Of a DNA stretch of 64,000 bases, positions 1 through 10,471 are shown piece after piece (position 1 is the first letter of the stretch; every line of letters begins with the position of its first letter). Position numbers and translations under genes: made by a program. The notes below the pieces were generated by a model, which saw nothing but the letters and a program-made list of their open reading frames with translations, was not told the DNA's origin and did not search any database. Source of the stretch: Zasmidium citrigriseum (taxonomy: Eukaryota; Ascomycota; Dothideomycetes; Mycosphaerellales; Mycosphaerellaceae); assembly GCA_002786025.1 (NCBI GenBank), contig NHNW01000023.1:521058-585057 (forward strand). Reading direction: 5' to 3'.

Positions 1-12
1 AAGTGCCATGAT

Positions 13-1560
13 CTAGCTCGCCGAAGCGGCCCCCATCAGCGCGCCCTTCAACGGCCCCAATTTGTTCACCAGATCAAGTCCCAAGCTTCGACCCCAGACC
101 ACGGGCCCTGAGCTGGCCGAATACAACTTCTGCAACTTATCCACCACGCCCAACATAGCATTGTTCGCCGCCCAGCGCTCCGCATCATAATCATCAAGAC
201 ACCAGCAACTACCAATATCCATGCCATGTTCCACACCCTTCGAGATACACTTGGCGAGTGACTCAGCGTCCGCGAGACCTAAGTTGAGACCTTGTCCCGC
301 GAGCGGGTGGATGGTGTGTGCGGCGTCACCGATCAAGGCGATGCGGTGGCCGGTGTATGTTGAGGCGTGGCGCATACGGAGCGGGAAAGATGCGATGCTG
401 CCTTCTTGGACCGATGTGATGCGAGGGAAGTAGGGTGGGAGGCCGGTCTGGGAGGCTTTGGTATTGGGTTCGCGCCAGGCTAGTTCTTCTGCGAGGTTGC
501 AGGTGGGGTCTTTGATCATGTAGTCGAGGTCTACGGTCATGAGGCGGAAGGCGGCGTTGACCATGGTGGCGAAGTCGTGGGGTGAGAGCTGTTTCAATTT
601 GGTGGCGAGTGGCGCTGAAATGGACCACACCAGGCTGGCTTTGTTTCCAGGGAGGGGCAGGAGAGCGATAGGACCAGTCGGGAGAAAGCGTTGGTAGGCC
701 GTCCGCATTTCCGTCCCTCTGAAGGATTGATCGAGCTGCAATGTGGCCACGACTCCATGCTGGCCGTAATCCCAGCCATGGCTCGGGATGCCTGCAAATT
801 GGCGCACAGGACTGTTCGCACCGTCAGCGCCGACCAGCAGTCTGGCCGCAATGTGTCTGTCTCCCGGAAGGGTGACGATAGGCCAATGCGAGAGATCCAA
901 AGAGGTCTCATCTTCCGGCTCCGGTCCAAGCTCGATGGACTTGACCATGGTCCGATCCAGAAGCGTGAAGCCCTCCGGATCCAACGCCCGCAGCTCACCC
1001 AGCAGAGTCTCCGTCAAGTTGGCATTCTCACACATCGTCGCGACTGTCGCATCCTGCTCCACCTCATACTTCTTCCTGCTCTCCCGAAACCTACTCCCGG
1101 GAATGGCCTCTGCGATGGTATCCAGAATATTCCCCCTTAGTCGATCCGCCGGATCGAATTGGATCTTGCTCCCACTGACACCATCCCACACATCCATTCC
1201 ATGATACGGCTGTATTCTCTCCCCATCGATATTGTCCCACGCACCAATCTCGCGCAAAAATCGGACGGACGAGGGCGTCAGGGAGGAGCATCGGTTCGAG
1301 TAGGCGTTCGCATCGCTTGCATGTCGCGGGGTGGTGATATCTTGTCCCTCGATCAAGGCAATCTTGAGGTCCTCGGTCGCCGGGTTCGACTGCAATGCCA
1401 AAGCAAGCGACAGTCCCGCCGGTCCACCGCCAACGCAGACGACATCGTAAATTTCTGGATTCCTCGGCGACGTCGCCCTCGTGAAGAGGCTCCTCCTCAG
1501 CGTCGGCGGTAGAGCAAGCAGCTTGGCGACATTTGTCACGGATGGCCTGATGGGAGGCAT
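13..1560 (-). CDS. COQ6: Ubiquinone biosynthesis flavin monooxygenase COQ6
   Basis: A single exon encodes 515 residues. The product belongs to the UbiH/COQ6 FAD-dependent hydroxylases, which hydroxylate the aromatic ring of the coenzyme Q precursor on the matrix side of the mitochondrial inner membrane. The Rossmann FAD motif (VGGGPAGLSLALAL) lies at about residues 42-56. The second FAD/NADH motif (ALIGDAAHTIHPLAGQGLNL) is at about residues 403-425. The first 30 residues are rich in Arg, Ser and Leu and poor in acidic residues, as expected of a mitochondrial presequence. Length and motif order match the family and there is no internal stop. The promoter side faces the transposon that starts 311 bp upstream. 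The assignment is firm; related UbiH-type hydroxylases are less likely because of the presequence and overall match. Confidence 0.93.
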   Translation of the reverse strand: MPPIRPSVTNVAKLLALPPTLRRSLFTRATSPRNPEIYDVVCVGGGPAGLSLALALQSNPATEDLKIALIEGQDITTPRHASDANAYSNRCSSLTPSSVRFLREIGAWDNIDGERIQPYHGMDVWDGVSGSKIQFDPADRLRGNILDTIAEAIPGSRFRESRKKYEVEQDATVATMCENANLTETLLGELRALDPEGFTLLDRTMVKSIELGPEPEDETSLDLSHWPIVTLPGDRHIAARLLVGADGANSPVRQFAGIPSHGWDYGQHGVVATLQLDQSFRGTEMRTAYQRFLPTGPIALLPLPGNKASLVWSISAPLATKLKQLSPHDFATMVNAAFRLMTVDLDYMIKDPTCNLAEELAWREPNTKASQTGLPPYFPRITSVQEGSIASFPLRMRHASTYTGHRIALIGDAAHTIHPLAGQGLNLGLADAESLAKCISKGVEHGMDIGSCWCLDDYDAERWAANNAMLGVVDKLQKLYSASSGPVVWGRSLGLDLVNKLGPLKGALMGAASAS

Positions 1561-1871
1561 TTGGAATGCTCGATAATGTTTCGGCCGTAGAGGCTGTGTT
1601 TATGCAGGACGACGAGGTGAAGTTGTCTCTGCCGGAGTCCGGGCCGATGCGGCGCCCACGTTGCCGAAGTGTATTATTTATCCACGGAAGATGACGGCAA
1701 CGACTTCGATGTCATTCGTTATGATCCTTTGAGCTGTTCGCCCTCGGCCAGAACGCCTGTTTTGTAGTAAGCAGGTATCGTCAAGACCCCGGCTGGCACT
1801 TGTTTCTCGCGTAAGGTGCGAGGGGGTGAAGTAGTATAAGTTCTCTTTCTCTTGTTTCCCTTGCTTCTGGT
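1561..1871. promoter_or_regulatory. COQ6 upstream region, half of a divergent promoter split by a transposon
   Basis: No credible gene is seen here. The segment lies between the COQ6 start and the left end of the mobile element. It ends in the 13-bp direct duplication CCTTGCTTCTGGT (1859-1871), whose other copy is at 5209-5221. Removing the element would leave about 370 bp between the COQ6 and DUF4336 start codons, the size of a shared divergent promoter. That last step is inference. Confidence 0.55.
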
Positions 1872-1927
1872 TATTTATAAACATCGGTCGATGGAATTTT
1901 AAATATCGGTCGGCACGTGACCAAATC
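1872..1927 (+). repeat. Left terminal inverted repeat of the MULE
   Basis: The reverse complement of this segment matches 5152-5207 with only a few mismatches, mostly around the centre (ATTCCA against ATTTCG). It contains a CACGTGA box and two CGGTCG-type motifs. It escaped RIP, in contrast to the interior. Confidence 0.88.
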
Positions 1928-2179
1928 CAGGAGGCGGGAATACCCGTCGGGACGCACCACCAAAATTTACTAGGCTGCTCCTACTTTCTTTCCTTCTTTC
2001 CTACCCCTTAACCGCTAGTATAGCTACAATCGACCCCTCTATCGATAATGTCGTAGCGTAGGCGTTAATAGACGATAAGGCGCTCGATTTATAGATATTA
2101 TAGCTCTATAAGGACGGTTTAGAGGCTCTAAGCGAGTCTATTACTTCCTCGCCTACTAATAATCTAGTAACTAACCTAT

Positions 2180-3720
2180 AGAGCGACTCGGACGACGACG
2201 ATATCGATAGCGGCTACGGCGGTATACCCTCGCCTTAGATCTAGCGATTCGAGTCGTATAACGAGGCGTTTAAGTATCTACGAGCCTTCTTAGAGTAGTA
2301 TAGTTTTACTTAGGTTAAGAGCGGCGGTATAAAGAAGAATAATAGTAATAAGGTATATAATAAGCTATTAAAGTATACTAAAGGGGTTACTAAGAAGCAT
2401 CTCTTATTATATCGCTAGCTAGGCCGAGAGTCTAAGAAGCCTAATAAGACGACTTAGAAGATAGACTACGGCGTAACTATTATCTTAAAGGTAGTAGATA
2501 AGGACGAGCTAGAAGGCGCCTAGACTTTCTTATACGGCTCTATATTAAGTTACAATTATAGTAGCGTCGACTTAATCGGCTTAGCGGCTTACCGTCGATA
2601 TTACTAAAGTAATAGCCTTTATCGATTCCTCGTCGACTACTATAAGAACGGCGTATTACCTTAAGTCGCCTATACTATAGCTAAGGACTAGTTTATTAAG
2701 AAGGGCGATAATAATACGGCTCTAATCCTTCGTAATATATATAATATCTATACGAAGGTCCGTCGGTAGGTACTTAAGACGAAGACTCTAGTCGATAAGA
2801 TACTAGCTAAGATAGAAGATAGTAGCTTCTTCTATAATTACGTTATAGACGATAAGGATAGGCTCGAGTTACTCTTCTTTACTTAGCTAGACTTAATCGA
2901 TATCTATAAGGCTAATAATAACGTCCTTATATACGACTATACCTATAAGACTAATAAGTACGGTATCCCCTTACTCTACTTTATCTTTATTACGAGGATT
3001 AGTATTATACTACCGCTCGCTTACTACTTTATAAGTAGCGAGTCGTTTAATAGCTATAAGTAGGCTTTTAATTAACTTAAGAAGCTCTTCGACGAGTACG
3101 ATATTAACGACCCTAATATCGTAATCTACGATAGAGACCGAGTAGTAATAAATACCTTCGAGTAGGTATTTCTAGGCCTCTAAACAATACTCTATATATA
3201 GTATATAGATACGGCCGTTAAAGCGTAAGCCTATAAGCTCTTTAGCTAGTAACGTAACGAAGATAGCTCTCGTTATATTGCCTCTAACTTAGCTAAGGAG
3301 TTTCTAAGCCTATATCGTAGCTACTAGCTCGCTCTAACCGAAGCCGCCTTTAATAACGCCTATAATAAGCTCCTCGAGCGAGCGTAGCGCGATAAGGGCG
3401 ATATCGATAAGAGTAATAATAAAGTCGACGACGAGCTTAATAAGCTAGCTCGGCTAGTTAACGTTATAAAGCGAGTCGATAGTAACGATAAGGATACCTC
3501 CGAGCGTTAGCTTAAGGTAGTAGCCTATCTTAAGAAGTACTAGTAGGTATATAAAGATAAGTACGTAAAGGCGTAGACTAATAACTTCTATTACTATAGA
3601 AACGATACTACCTCGCCTAGTAAGGGCGCTTACGCTAGCTTAAAGTAGTAGATTTAATCGTTACGGAGCGACGTTACTACCTTCTTTATAAAGATAGTAC
3701 CCTTCTACGATAGCTACCTC
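2180..3720 (+). pseudogene. Decayed MULE transposase
   Basis: Reading through many TAG and TAA codons, which would be former CAG, TGG or CAA codons under RIP, gives a recognisable transposase. At 2241-2300 a FAR1-like start (FESYNEAFKYLRAFLE) follows an acidic stretch. At 2871-2985 the hallmark start of the MULE catalytic domain is visible: LFFT, then LIYDYTYKTNKYGIPLL. At 3030-3180 follows the block in which ISSESFNSYK precedes an IVIYDRDRVVINTFE-like segment, corresponding to the next conserved region of the family. There are dozens of stops, so no protein can be made. The 3' part of the element (3720-5100) has no domain I can name. Confidence 0.8.
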
Positions 3721-5151
3721 GATCGATATTAAGCCGGCCTAGCCGCTACTCGTAATACCGCCTTAACGTAGTTCGTAGACAAGCTATTTTATTAAGCTCT
3801 TAATATAGTTATTACCGTAAAGGGTATTAAGATAGTCTACCTATAGAAGTAGAAGCTATAAGATAAGCTAGATTAACTTAAGACTAACCTTAACTTCGAG
3901 CGATCTATCTATATAGGGGTGTTTACGAGGACGACGGGTATTAACTACTCTTATAAGCTAGAACCCTTCGTTATTACTCTACCTCGTAGACGGCTAGCTA
4001 CCCTTATATCTTTAGACTTCTCGAGCTTCTAGCGTATACCCGATAGCGTAGATAATAAGGTACCTACTACTCGTACTCTTAACCCTTACGATCGATTAAG
4101 GAAGCGCTCTATACGCCTATAACGCTCTTACGCTATAGGTACTAGCTAGTCTTCGACTTAGCGAGATCTAACCCTCGTAGAGCGACTAGATCTAAACTAG
4201 CGGTACGCTACGCCGCTAGTAGGCTTATAGATTAAGCTTATTAATATTATAGCGACTTAATAAGACGATACTTAGCTTACGAGGCGTAACGGCTAGCCTT
4301 AACGTCTAATCTAGAGCTAGAGTAGCCGTCGAGCGACTCTAGTAGCTAGCGCTATCTCTTACTAGTATAGTATAGGTTACTAGTACGGAAAGTGTACTTA
4401 TCTAAAGGCTTAATAAGCCTATAACCCTCGGTGCCGCTATAAAGGTAATAGAGCGTATAAGAATTAATATAGTACCTTATTAATATAGCGGCCGACGACT
4501 ATAATACTAAGAGCGATACTATAAGCGACACTACGAGTAGCTCTATAAGCGCTACCTATAGCGGTAGTAGTACCTTCTATAAACGATTAGATAGCTATCT
4601 TAATATAGTAGTAGGTATAGATAAACGAGTAGGTAGCTTAGCTACTCTAGTAACGATAGGCACCCTCTATACTACCTCTAGAAGTCCTAGTAGGAGCTAG
4701 TAACGTATACTACTTTATTAGGATAGATAGAGACGACGAGAAGGCTATCCGTCTAACGCTACCTATACGCTTATACTAATAAATCGGCTAACCCCCCTTC
4801 TAACCTAATAAGCGTTAAACGCGTAAGACGCGTTCTCTATAACGCGAGAATTACACGACAATTATATAGAGTTTCTCGGCCTCTAATTAGCTACCGCTAG
4901 AAAGGCTAGTAAACGATAATTTAAGGCGATTTAAGGGTTAAGAGCTAGCGTAAGCTAGCTGCAAAAAGCTAGCTTTATTTAAGACTAGATTTCGCCTACT
5001 ATAACACAACGCGACGGTTAGATATTACATAATTAAAGGAGCTTCTTATATATAGTATTCTTAGTAATCGCTTCTATATAAATATATTGTAAAACCGTAT
5101 TATTGTCGCTCTATAGGTCATAGGGGGAAATTTTGATTTACGCCAAGCTTT

Positions 5152-5207
5152 GATTTGGTCACGTGCCGACCGATATTTAAAATTTCGTCGACCGATGTTT
5201 ATAAATA
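5152..5207 (-). repeat. Right terminal inverted repeat of the MULE
   Basis: This is the inverted copy of 1872-1927. The duplicated target CCTTGCTTCTGGT begins two bases after it. The end of the repeat lies only about 75 bp upstream of the DUF4336 start codon, so the element sits in that gene's promoter or 5' leader. Confidence 0.88.
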
Positions 5208-5281
5208 TCCTTGCTTCTGGTCAAGAATCCTTCTCCTCTCTCCTCTCTCTCTTCAATCAACACAAAAGCAAAACATCCAAA

Positions 5282-6170
5282 ATGGCCTCCAGCGCGCACA
5301 AACTAATCCCCTCGGACCCGGAAAAAGTGATGGTAATCCGACACGTCACCCCCGAAATCATCACCATGTCCACGCCCTTCTTGCGCTTCGGCCGGATCAA
5401 GATCGGCGGCAGAGGAACTCTCGTCCGTTTGGCGACTGGCAGCGTGGCAGTCTTCAGTCCCGTGGCCTTGACAGAGACGGCAAAGAAAGAGACAGACGCG
5501 TTGGGCGAAGTCAAGTATCTGGTTGCGTCGGATCAAGAGCATCATATTTTTCTTGAGAGCTGGCATAAAGTAAGCTCTATATACTTCTTGCTTGACACCA
5601 TCAAGGTCACTAACACATTGATGACAGGCCTACCCCACCGCCAAAATCCTCGCCCCGGAAACCCTCCCCTCCTACCGCGCGAAGCAAAACTACTTCGAAC
5701 TGCCCACCCCCAACCTGATCCTCTTTCCCGCAAAGAAACCCGCTCCCCCCGTCTCCTCAGAATTCGACGCCGAATTCGACATCGAATACATCCCCACGCA
5801 CCCCAACAAAGAACTCGTCGTCAACCACCGCCCCACCCGCACCCTAATCCAAGCCGACCTGCTCTTCAACCTGCCCGCGACCGAACAGTTCTCCAAGACC
5901 GACGTCTCGCCCACCTCAGGCATCCTCACGAAGATTTTCAATGCGCTGCAGAATACCCGGGGTAATGCGATTTGGCAGAAGAGGTTTTTGTGGTATGGTG
6001 CGAGTGCGAGTGATCGACCGGCTTTCAATGAGAATATGAGGAAGATTGCGGGGTGGGATTTTGATAGGATTGTGCCTTGTCATGGGGATGTTGTTGAGAC
6101 GGGTGGGAAGGGGGTTTTTGAGAAGGTGATGGAGTGGCATTTGAAGGCTGCTAATCAGAAGAAGGATTAG
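5282..6170 (+). CDS. DUF4336 domain protein
   Basis: Two exons, 5282-5569 and 5628-6170, are joined by a 58-bp intron (GTAAGC to ACAG) that keeps the frame and gives 276 residues. The N-terminal half has the DUF4336 pattern: a strand pair around TPFLRFGRIKIGGRGTLVRL, then SPVALTE, then LGEVKYLVASDQEHHIFLESWH. A DUF4336 late segment ends in FDRIVPCHGDVVETGG. The family resembles a metallo-beta-lactamase fold, but its reaction is unknown and I do not assign one. The start is the ATG in AAAATGGCC (5282). The longer open frame upstream runs into the transposon end and is unlikely to be coding. Expression may now depend on transposon-end sequence, because the inverted repeat stops 75 bp before the ATG. 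Confidence 0.82.
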
Positions 6171-6437
6171 ATCTGTGATCCTGGGACGGAGATAGGAATG
6201 AGGATGTGGTGGTGTGTTGTAATTGTTCAGAGCGAGAGATACCATTGCTGCGCGGAGGTGTGTTGTGTTTCGGTGTATAGTAGTTGTAAAACAGGTAATG
6301 CATAGCTGTTGGTCTGTCGATCAGGAAAGGAGATGTGCGCTAATCCGAACATCGAAATGAAGAAGCTCGGTGCGGTGGACATTTGACGAGTTCTGGAACG
6401 CTGTACAAGTATTCTACAATACAAGCCTCTGGCATCT

Positions 6438-7330
6438 TCAGACGCGAGCCTCTGATTGTGGTTGTGGGTTTGATGGAGGTGGTAGTGTGCTGTCCATGGC
6501 GGATGTTGTCTCCGACGAGGTCTAAGAGCGATTAGTATTCCATCCCATCAACCTCTCAAAATATTCATACCTGCTCCTCGCTTCCCTTAGGAAGATACGC
6601 AGCCTCGCCATTGTCCAAGTCGGCATACATGTTGATCTCATCATCCTCCATTGCCGCGTTTCGTGCATTATCCCACGCATACCATCTCTCGGTCAGAGTA
6701 TGCTTGATGGCCTTCATCGTCATCTTGACCTATTCCATCACCACATTAGCAAAAGCCCATCCCCATCCCCTCTCAAATGGTATCACTCACCTCAATCATC
6801 CTCTTCTCACTCTCATGCGCCCCATACATATTCCCCATCCGTTCCCTCTCAGCCCCATACGTCCTCACGCGATTCATCTCCTTAATGCAAACCCACCACA
6901 ACCGATGCAAATCATCCCAATCCTTATTCCTCAGCTCGCCCACCGTCCACGCGCGTCCATGGGCATTCAGATCCGCCGGCGTGGCCATGCAGGACTTGTC
7001 TGCTGGGAAGAAGTCCCACAATCCATGGTCTTCGTCGACTTCGACGGCGGAGCGTTGGCGCGGGTCCAGCACGGGTTGAGGGGCGCGGGAAGGGTTTACG
7101 CTGAGGCGTTCGGTGCGCAGACCGCTGCGGTGGAGGGCGGATTGGCCGCGGTAGGGGTTGTTGTCTTTGCGGGGTTTGCGCTTTTTGCGGGCGAGGGTTG
7201 GGGGTGTTGTTGAGAAGGGGGTGCATTGTTGGATCAATGCCGGGAGGAGGAAGGGCGGCGGGAGGGTCGTCGGGCGCGAGAGAGCGGGAGTCAGCACGCC
7301 GGAGAGGAGGGTGCGGGCGGTGCAGTGCAT
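6438..7330 (-). CDS. MRPL4: Mitochondrial large-subunit ribosomal protein uL29m (MRPL4/L47 family)
   Basis: Three exons on the minus strand, 7330-6791, 6729-6571 and 6521-6438, give 260 residues. The 61-bp intron starts GTGAGT. The 49-bp intron starts GTATGA and has a TACTAATC-type branch site. The family signature is clear: GRAWTVGELRNKDWDDLHRL, then WWVCIKEMNRV. Across the first intron it continues with KHTLTERWYAWDNARNAAM. The protein is part of the mitochondrial 54S/39S subunit. The first 60 residues are Pro, Ser, Thr and Arg rich, fitting an import presequence. If the second intron is not spliced, translation ends two residues after its donor and lacks a 27-residue tail. Confidence 0.88.
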
Positions 7331-7727
7331 CGCGGCGGTGGTGGCGGCGGTGGTGTTTTGATGGCGTGGATGGAGGTGAAGTTCGAGTTCTCAAGCTTGA
7401 GCCTTGAGATCGACGGGAGCATTGGCTTGGCGAACGTTCCGCGGGAGACAACATCCTTCTCACCTTTCTCTCCCCTACAACTCCTACAACAACCTCTATA
7501 CCATCCACGTTTGAACAAACAGTATGGTCCTGTCTGTCTATATGATGGATCTCGTGACCGCGAGATCGACGGCGGCCTCACGAGATGCCAAGTCGCGATG
7601 GCACAAGCGAAGGCGCAGTACCTAAGCGCCACGATTGTTCAGCTCTGCCACGCTGCAGGAGACACATAGGCAAGTAGAGGCCCTTTCGTACTCTGTGGAC
7701 TCTCTCGTCAGCTCAGATCATTTCATT

Positions 7728-10160
7728 ATGAACGTCGCATGGCCGGTGCTCGACCACCAAGACGACAACGTCGTTACAGTTGACGAGAGCAAAGGCGAGA
7801 AACCTTCCCAAAGACGATCCAAACGGAACCCCAACACAGTCGTAATCCATGATGAGCGCCGGCAGCGTGAAAGACGCCAAGTCTCTAGCCATGTCGATAT
7901 CGGACTGTCTGGTAGTTCGAGCCTCATGAGAAGAATTGGCCATGGCGATCCAGAGGGAGAATGGAGTGAGCGGCGTGGAGCCCGACGCAGACGCAGATCC
8001 TCGCATGACCTTGGTATGGACGTCTTGGGCCGCTTCAAGGACATCTCGAGGACTGCCCGCTCCAGGATTGACGGCCCACCTCCTAGTCGTCACCAATCTG
8101 CGTTTCCCACAAATCCAGAGACTTCTGGCGTCTCGAGCTTGCTTGCCCAGATGTCACTTACCAAAGGAGGCGCGAAGCATACGGGAGGCCAGAGGCTGTG
8201 GAATGGTCCTCCACGCTCGGAGTACAGCTCATCAGCATCATGCCGCAGCTCGTCATCTCGTTCGGCTTCTTTTTCGGCTGATACTTGGCCTGAGAGCTCA
8301 CTGCAATCTCGAACTAGCCCATATCGACCGTTGCCAGACGAGGTAGGCTGGATCAGACTCCTCAGACTGTTATGCGGCTCACCTGAGAGTCCTCTTCAAT
8401 GCGAACTGGTCCACGTCAATACTCGCAAGCCTGTTTACGACACAGTTTCGTACTGCTGGGGAGACTCGCTCAGGAGAGACTGCATTGAGATCGACGGCTG
8501 TGTCGTGAATATCCCCTGCAATGCCGCTCATGCTCTGCGGCGACTTCGGCTGGCTGACCGCGATCGAATGCTTTGGATAGACTCCCTCTGTATCAATCAA
8601 AACGACATCGAGGAACGCAACCACCAAGTCGCCCAAATGCACGAGATCTACAGTCGCGGAAGGCACAATCTCATCTGGCTCGGCCATGATGATGGCACCG
8701 TGGGCGATGCACTCGACACGATCCATCGACTTGTCGAGGAAATCAAGCTCGAGACAAACAATTTGGCCAATTATCAAGCCGTTCTCAGAAACAATCGCGG
8801 GCAGATACGACTGAGCGCTAAGAAGTTCACTTTTGACTTCGACATCGAACCCTTACTGCGCTTCTTTGCCCGGCCGTGGTTCTCGCGAATGTGGATCATT
8901 CAAGAAGCCTCGCTAGCCAGGTCTAATAGGTGCTTTTGCGGTCCACATGAGTTCGATCTGGCCAATGTGTTAAGGACTGCTCAATGGCTGTATCACAAGC
9001 AAATGCAGCTTCCTACATACAAGGTTGCTCTGGAGCAGTTGAATGACCACATTGTGGATGCGGCTATATTGGCCAACTTTTGCGACCCGGACTTTGGCTG
9101 GTTCAAGACCGTCACCACCCCAACGAGACCCGAAGGCTTGCTATTTACTTTACTGGACAATCTGGCGAGATTTGAGACGACAGACGCCAAAGATCGAGTG
9201 TTTGGTCTGCTTGGACTGCACAAGCGCCTTAACTGGTCTTCTTCCCACGACTGGCTTCTGCGCTGCGACTACACACGATCGCTTGCAGACGTCTTCCGAG
9301 ACGCCACTCTTCGCTCCATCCGGGAGTGGAATCGTCTCGACTCATTGAGTTGGGTGCAGCATCGCATAGAAGATGTCAACCCCGATGGCTTGCCTTCGTG
9401 GGTCCCATCGTGGCACCGCAAATGGGACATGAGGCTGGACGCTCGTCTGCTGGCAACATTCTTTGATGCTGACGGAGGGCTTCAAGCCGACAGCAGTAGA
9501 ACGAATGAGTTGGACAACGAGTTTTCGAGCCTTGCTCTGGTTGGCTGTTTTGTCGACGAGGGTGCCGGAATTTCTGTGGAAGCAGTGACGGAGGTCTGTC
9601 TGGATATCGAAACTCTGCCGGCGTTTCTCGACGCCGCCCTCGGCTTGTACCAGCGTTACCATGCCTCGACCGAAGAGGACGGCTTGGGAGCTTTGGCTTC
9701 TACGTTGCTAGCTGGGCGGAATTCGGACAATGACCCAGCTACCAAGGAAGACCTCGAAGGCTACGCAAGACTTCAGACGTACAGAAACGCTTACCATCAA
9801 CTCCCACCAGCGACCCGTCACGTTTCTTCCCCAATGAAGTCCAACAGCGGCTTGCCTCCCACCAAAGACCCAGCAGCATCCCGCTTCCGCGAAGCCTGCT
9901 GGAACTCCTGCCATCGACGTCGCTTCTTCGTCACCAAGGCCGGACGCATTGGTCTTGGTCCACAGACTATGCGAGCTGGTGATGTCGTTGCTATCTTGTA
10001 TGGCGGGAAGTGGCCTTTTGTCCTTCGACCAATGCCCCATGACGGAAGGTTGTGCTATCAACTCGTCGGGCAATGTTATGTGCATGGCATTATGTCTGGG
10101 GAGGCTGTGGAGGAGCACAAGGAGAGGGGGGATAAGGACGTTTTGTTTGAGATCTTCTAA
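7728..10160 (+). CDS. Heterokaryon-incompatibility (HET) domain protein
   Basis: A single open frame. I prefer the ATG at 7728 (about 810 residues); an in-frame start at 7635 would add 31. The HET domain begins near residue 235 of this model with YDTVSYCWGD. It continues with MLWIDSLCINQNDIEERNHQ, then MHEIYSRGRHNLIWLG. The region RPWFSRMWIIQEASLA completes the classic HET pattern. HET proteins mediate self/non-self recognition and trigger cell death when unlike hyphae fuse. Most copies in ascomycete genomes have no tested role. The N-terminal 230 residues are basic and Ser-rich and look disordered. No NACHT, WD or other partner domain is visible in the C-terminal half. The frame is intact, so the gene may be active. 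Confidence 0.87.
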   Translation: MNVAWPVLDHQDDNVVTVDESKGEKPSQRRSKRNPNTVVIHDERRQRERRQVSSHVDIGLSGSSSLMRRIGHGDPEGEWSERRGARRRRRSSHDLGMDVLGRFKDISRTARSRIDGPPPSRHQSAFPTNPETSGVSSLLAQMSLTKGGAKHTGGQRLWNGPPRSEYSSSASCRSSSSRSASFSADTWPESSLQSRTSPYRPLPDEVGWIRLLRLLCGSPESPLQCELVHVNTRKPVYDTVSYCWGDSLRRDCIEIDGCVVNIPCNAAHALRRLRLADRDRMLWIDSLCINQNDIEERNHQVAQMHEIYSRGRHNLIWLGHDDGTVGDALDTIHRLVEEIKLETNNLANYQAVLRNNRGQIRLSAKKFTFDFDIEPLLRFFARPWFSRMWIIQEASLARSNRCFCGPHEFDLANVLRTAQWLYHKQMQLPTYKVALEQLNDHIVDAAILANFCDPDFGWFKTVTTPTRPEGLLFTLLDNLARFETTDAKDRVFGLLGLHKRLNWSSSHDWLLRCDYTRSLADVFRDATLRSIREWNRLDSLSWVQHRIEDVNPDGLPSWVPSWHRKWDMRLDARLLATFFDADGGLQADSSRTNELDNEFSSLALVGCFVDEGAGISVEAVTEVCLDIETLPAFLDAALGLYQRYHASTEEDGLGALASTLLAGRNSDNDPATKEDLEGYARLQTYRNAYHQLPPATRHVSSPMKSNSGLPPTKDPAASRFREACWNSCHRRRFFVTKAGRIGLGPQTMRAGDVVAILYGGKWPFVLRPMPHDGRLCYQLVGQCYVHGIMSGEAVEEHKERGDKDVLFEIF

Positions 10161-10471
10161 GGCAAGCCGCTGAGTATATTACTGGCCCATTTGCAAATAC
10201 TCTAGATTCTCTGATTCCTCGTCACGGATGTTGGTCCGTTGATCCATGATGGATACTGCAGTCCCGCGACCTTTCTGCTTACTCAGATCATCGAGATCCG
10301 ACTGGTGATCGCTGCCCCAATGGGAAAGCGCGATGGAGACGAGGTGGCGAAAGCCAACATATGTATTCTACTCAATGCGAATGCGTTTGCGACAAACATT
10401 CTTCTTCGATTCCAAAGTCTCATGCTCGCTCTCGTTTGCCTCGTTGTATCTCCTCCGGGTTCTCTGAAGAT

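Larger units (their letters stand above)
1872..5207 (+). mobile_element. RIP-mutated Mutator-like (MULE) DNA transposon with TIRs and target duplication
   Basis: This 3.3-kb element has matching inverted ends of about 56 bp (1872-1927 and 5152-5207). It is flanked by a 13-bp direct repeat, CCTTGCTTCTGGT, at 1859-1871 and 5209-5221. From about 1985 to 5100 the dinucleotides CpA and TpG are nearly absent while TpA is in great excess and CpG is kept. That is the signature of RIP acting on CpA. The outermost segments still contain CpA and TpG. A decayed transposase of the MULE class reads through the middle on the plus strand. The direct repeat is longer than the 8-11 bp usual for MULEs, so the exact boundary could be off by a few bases. 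Confidence 0.88.

Noticed and set aside
5150..5281. Upstream extension of the DUF4336 frame
   Set aside because: The extension starts inside the transposon inverted repeat; the family N-terminus fits the ATG at 5282.
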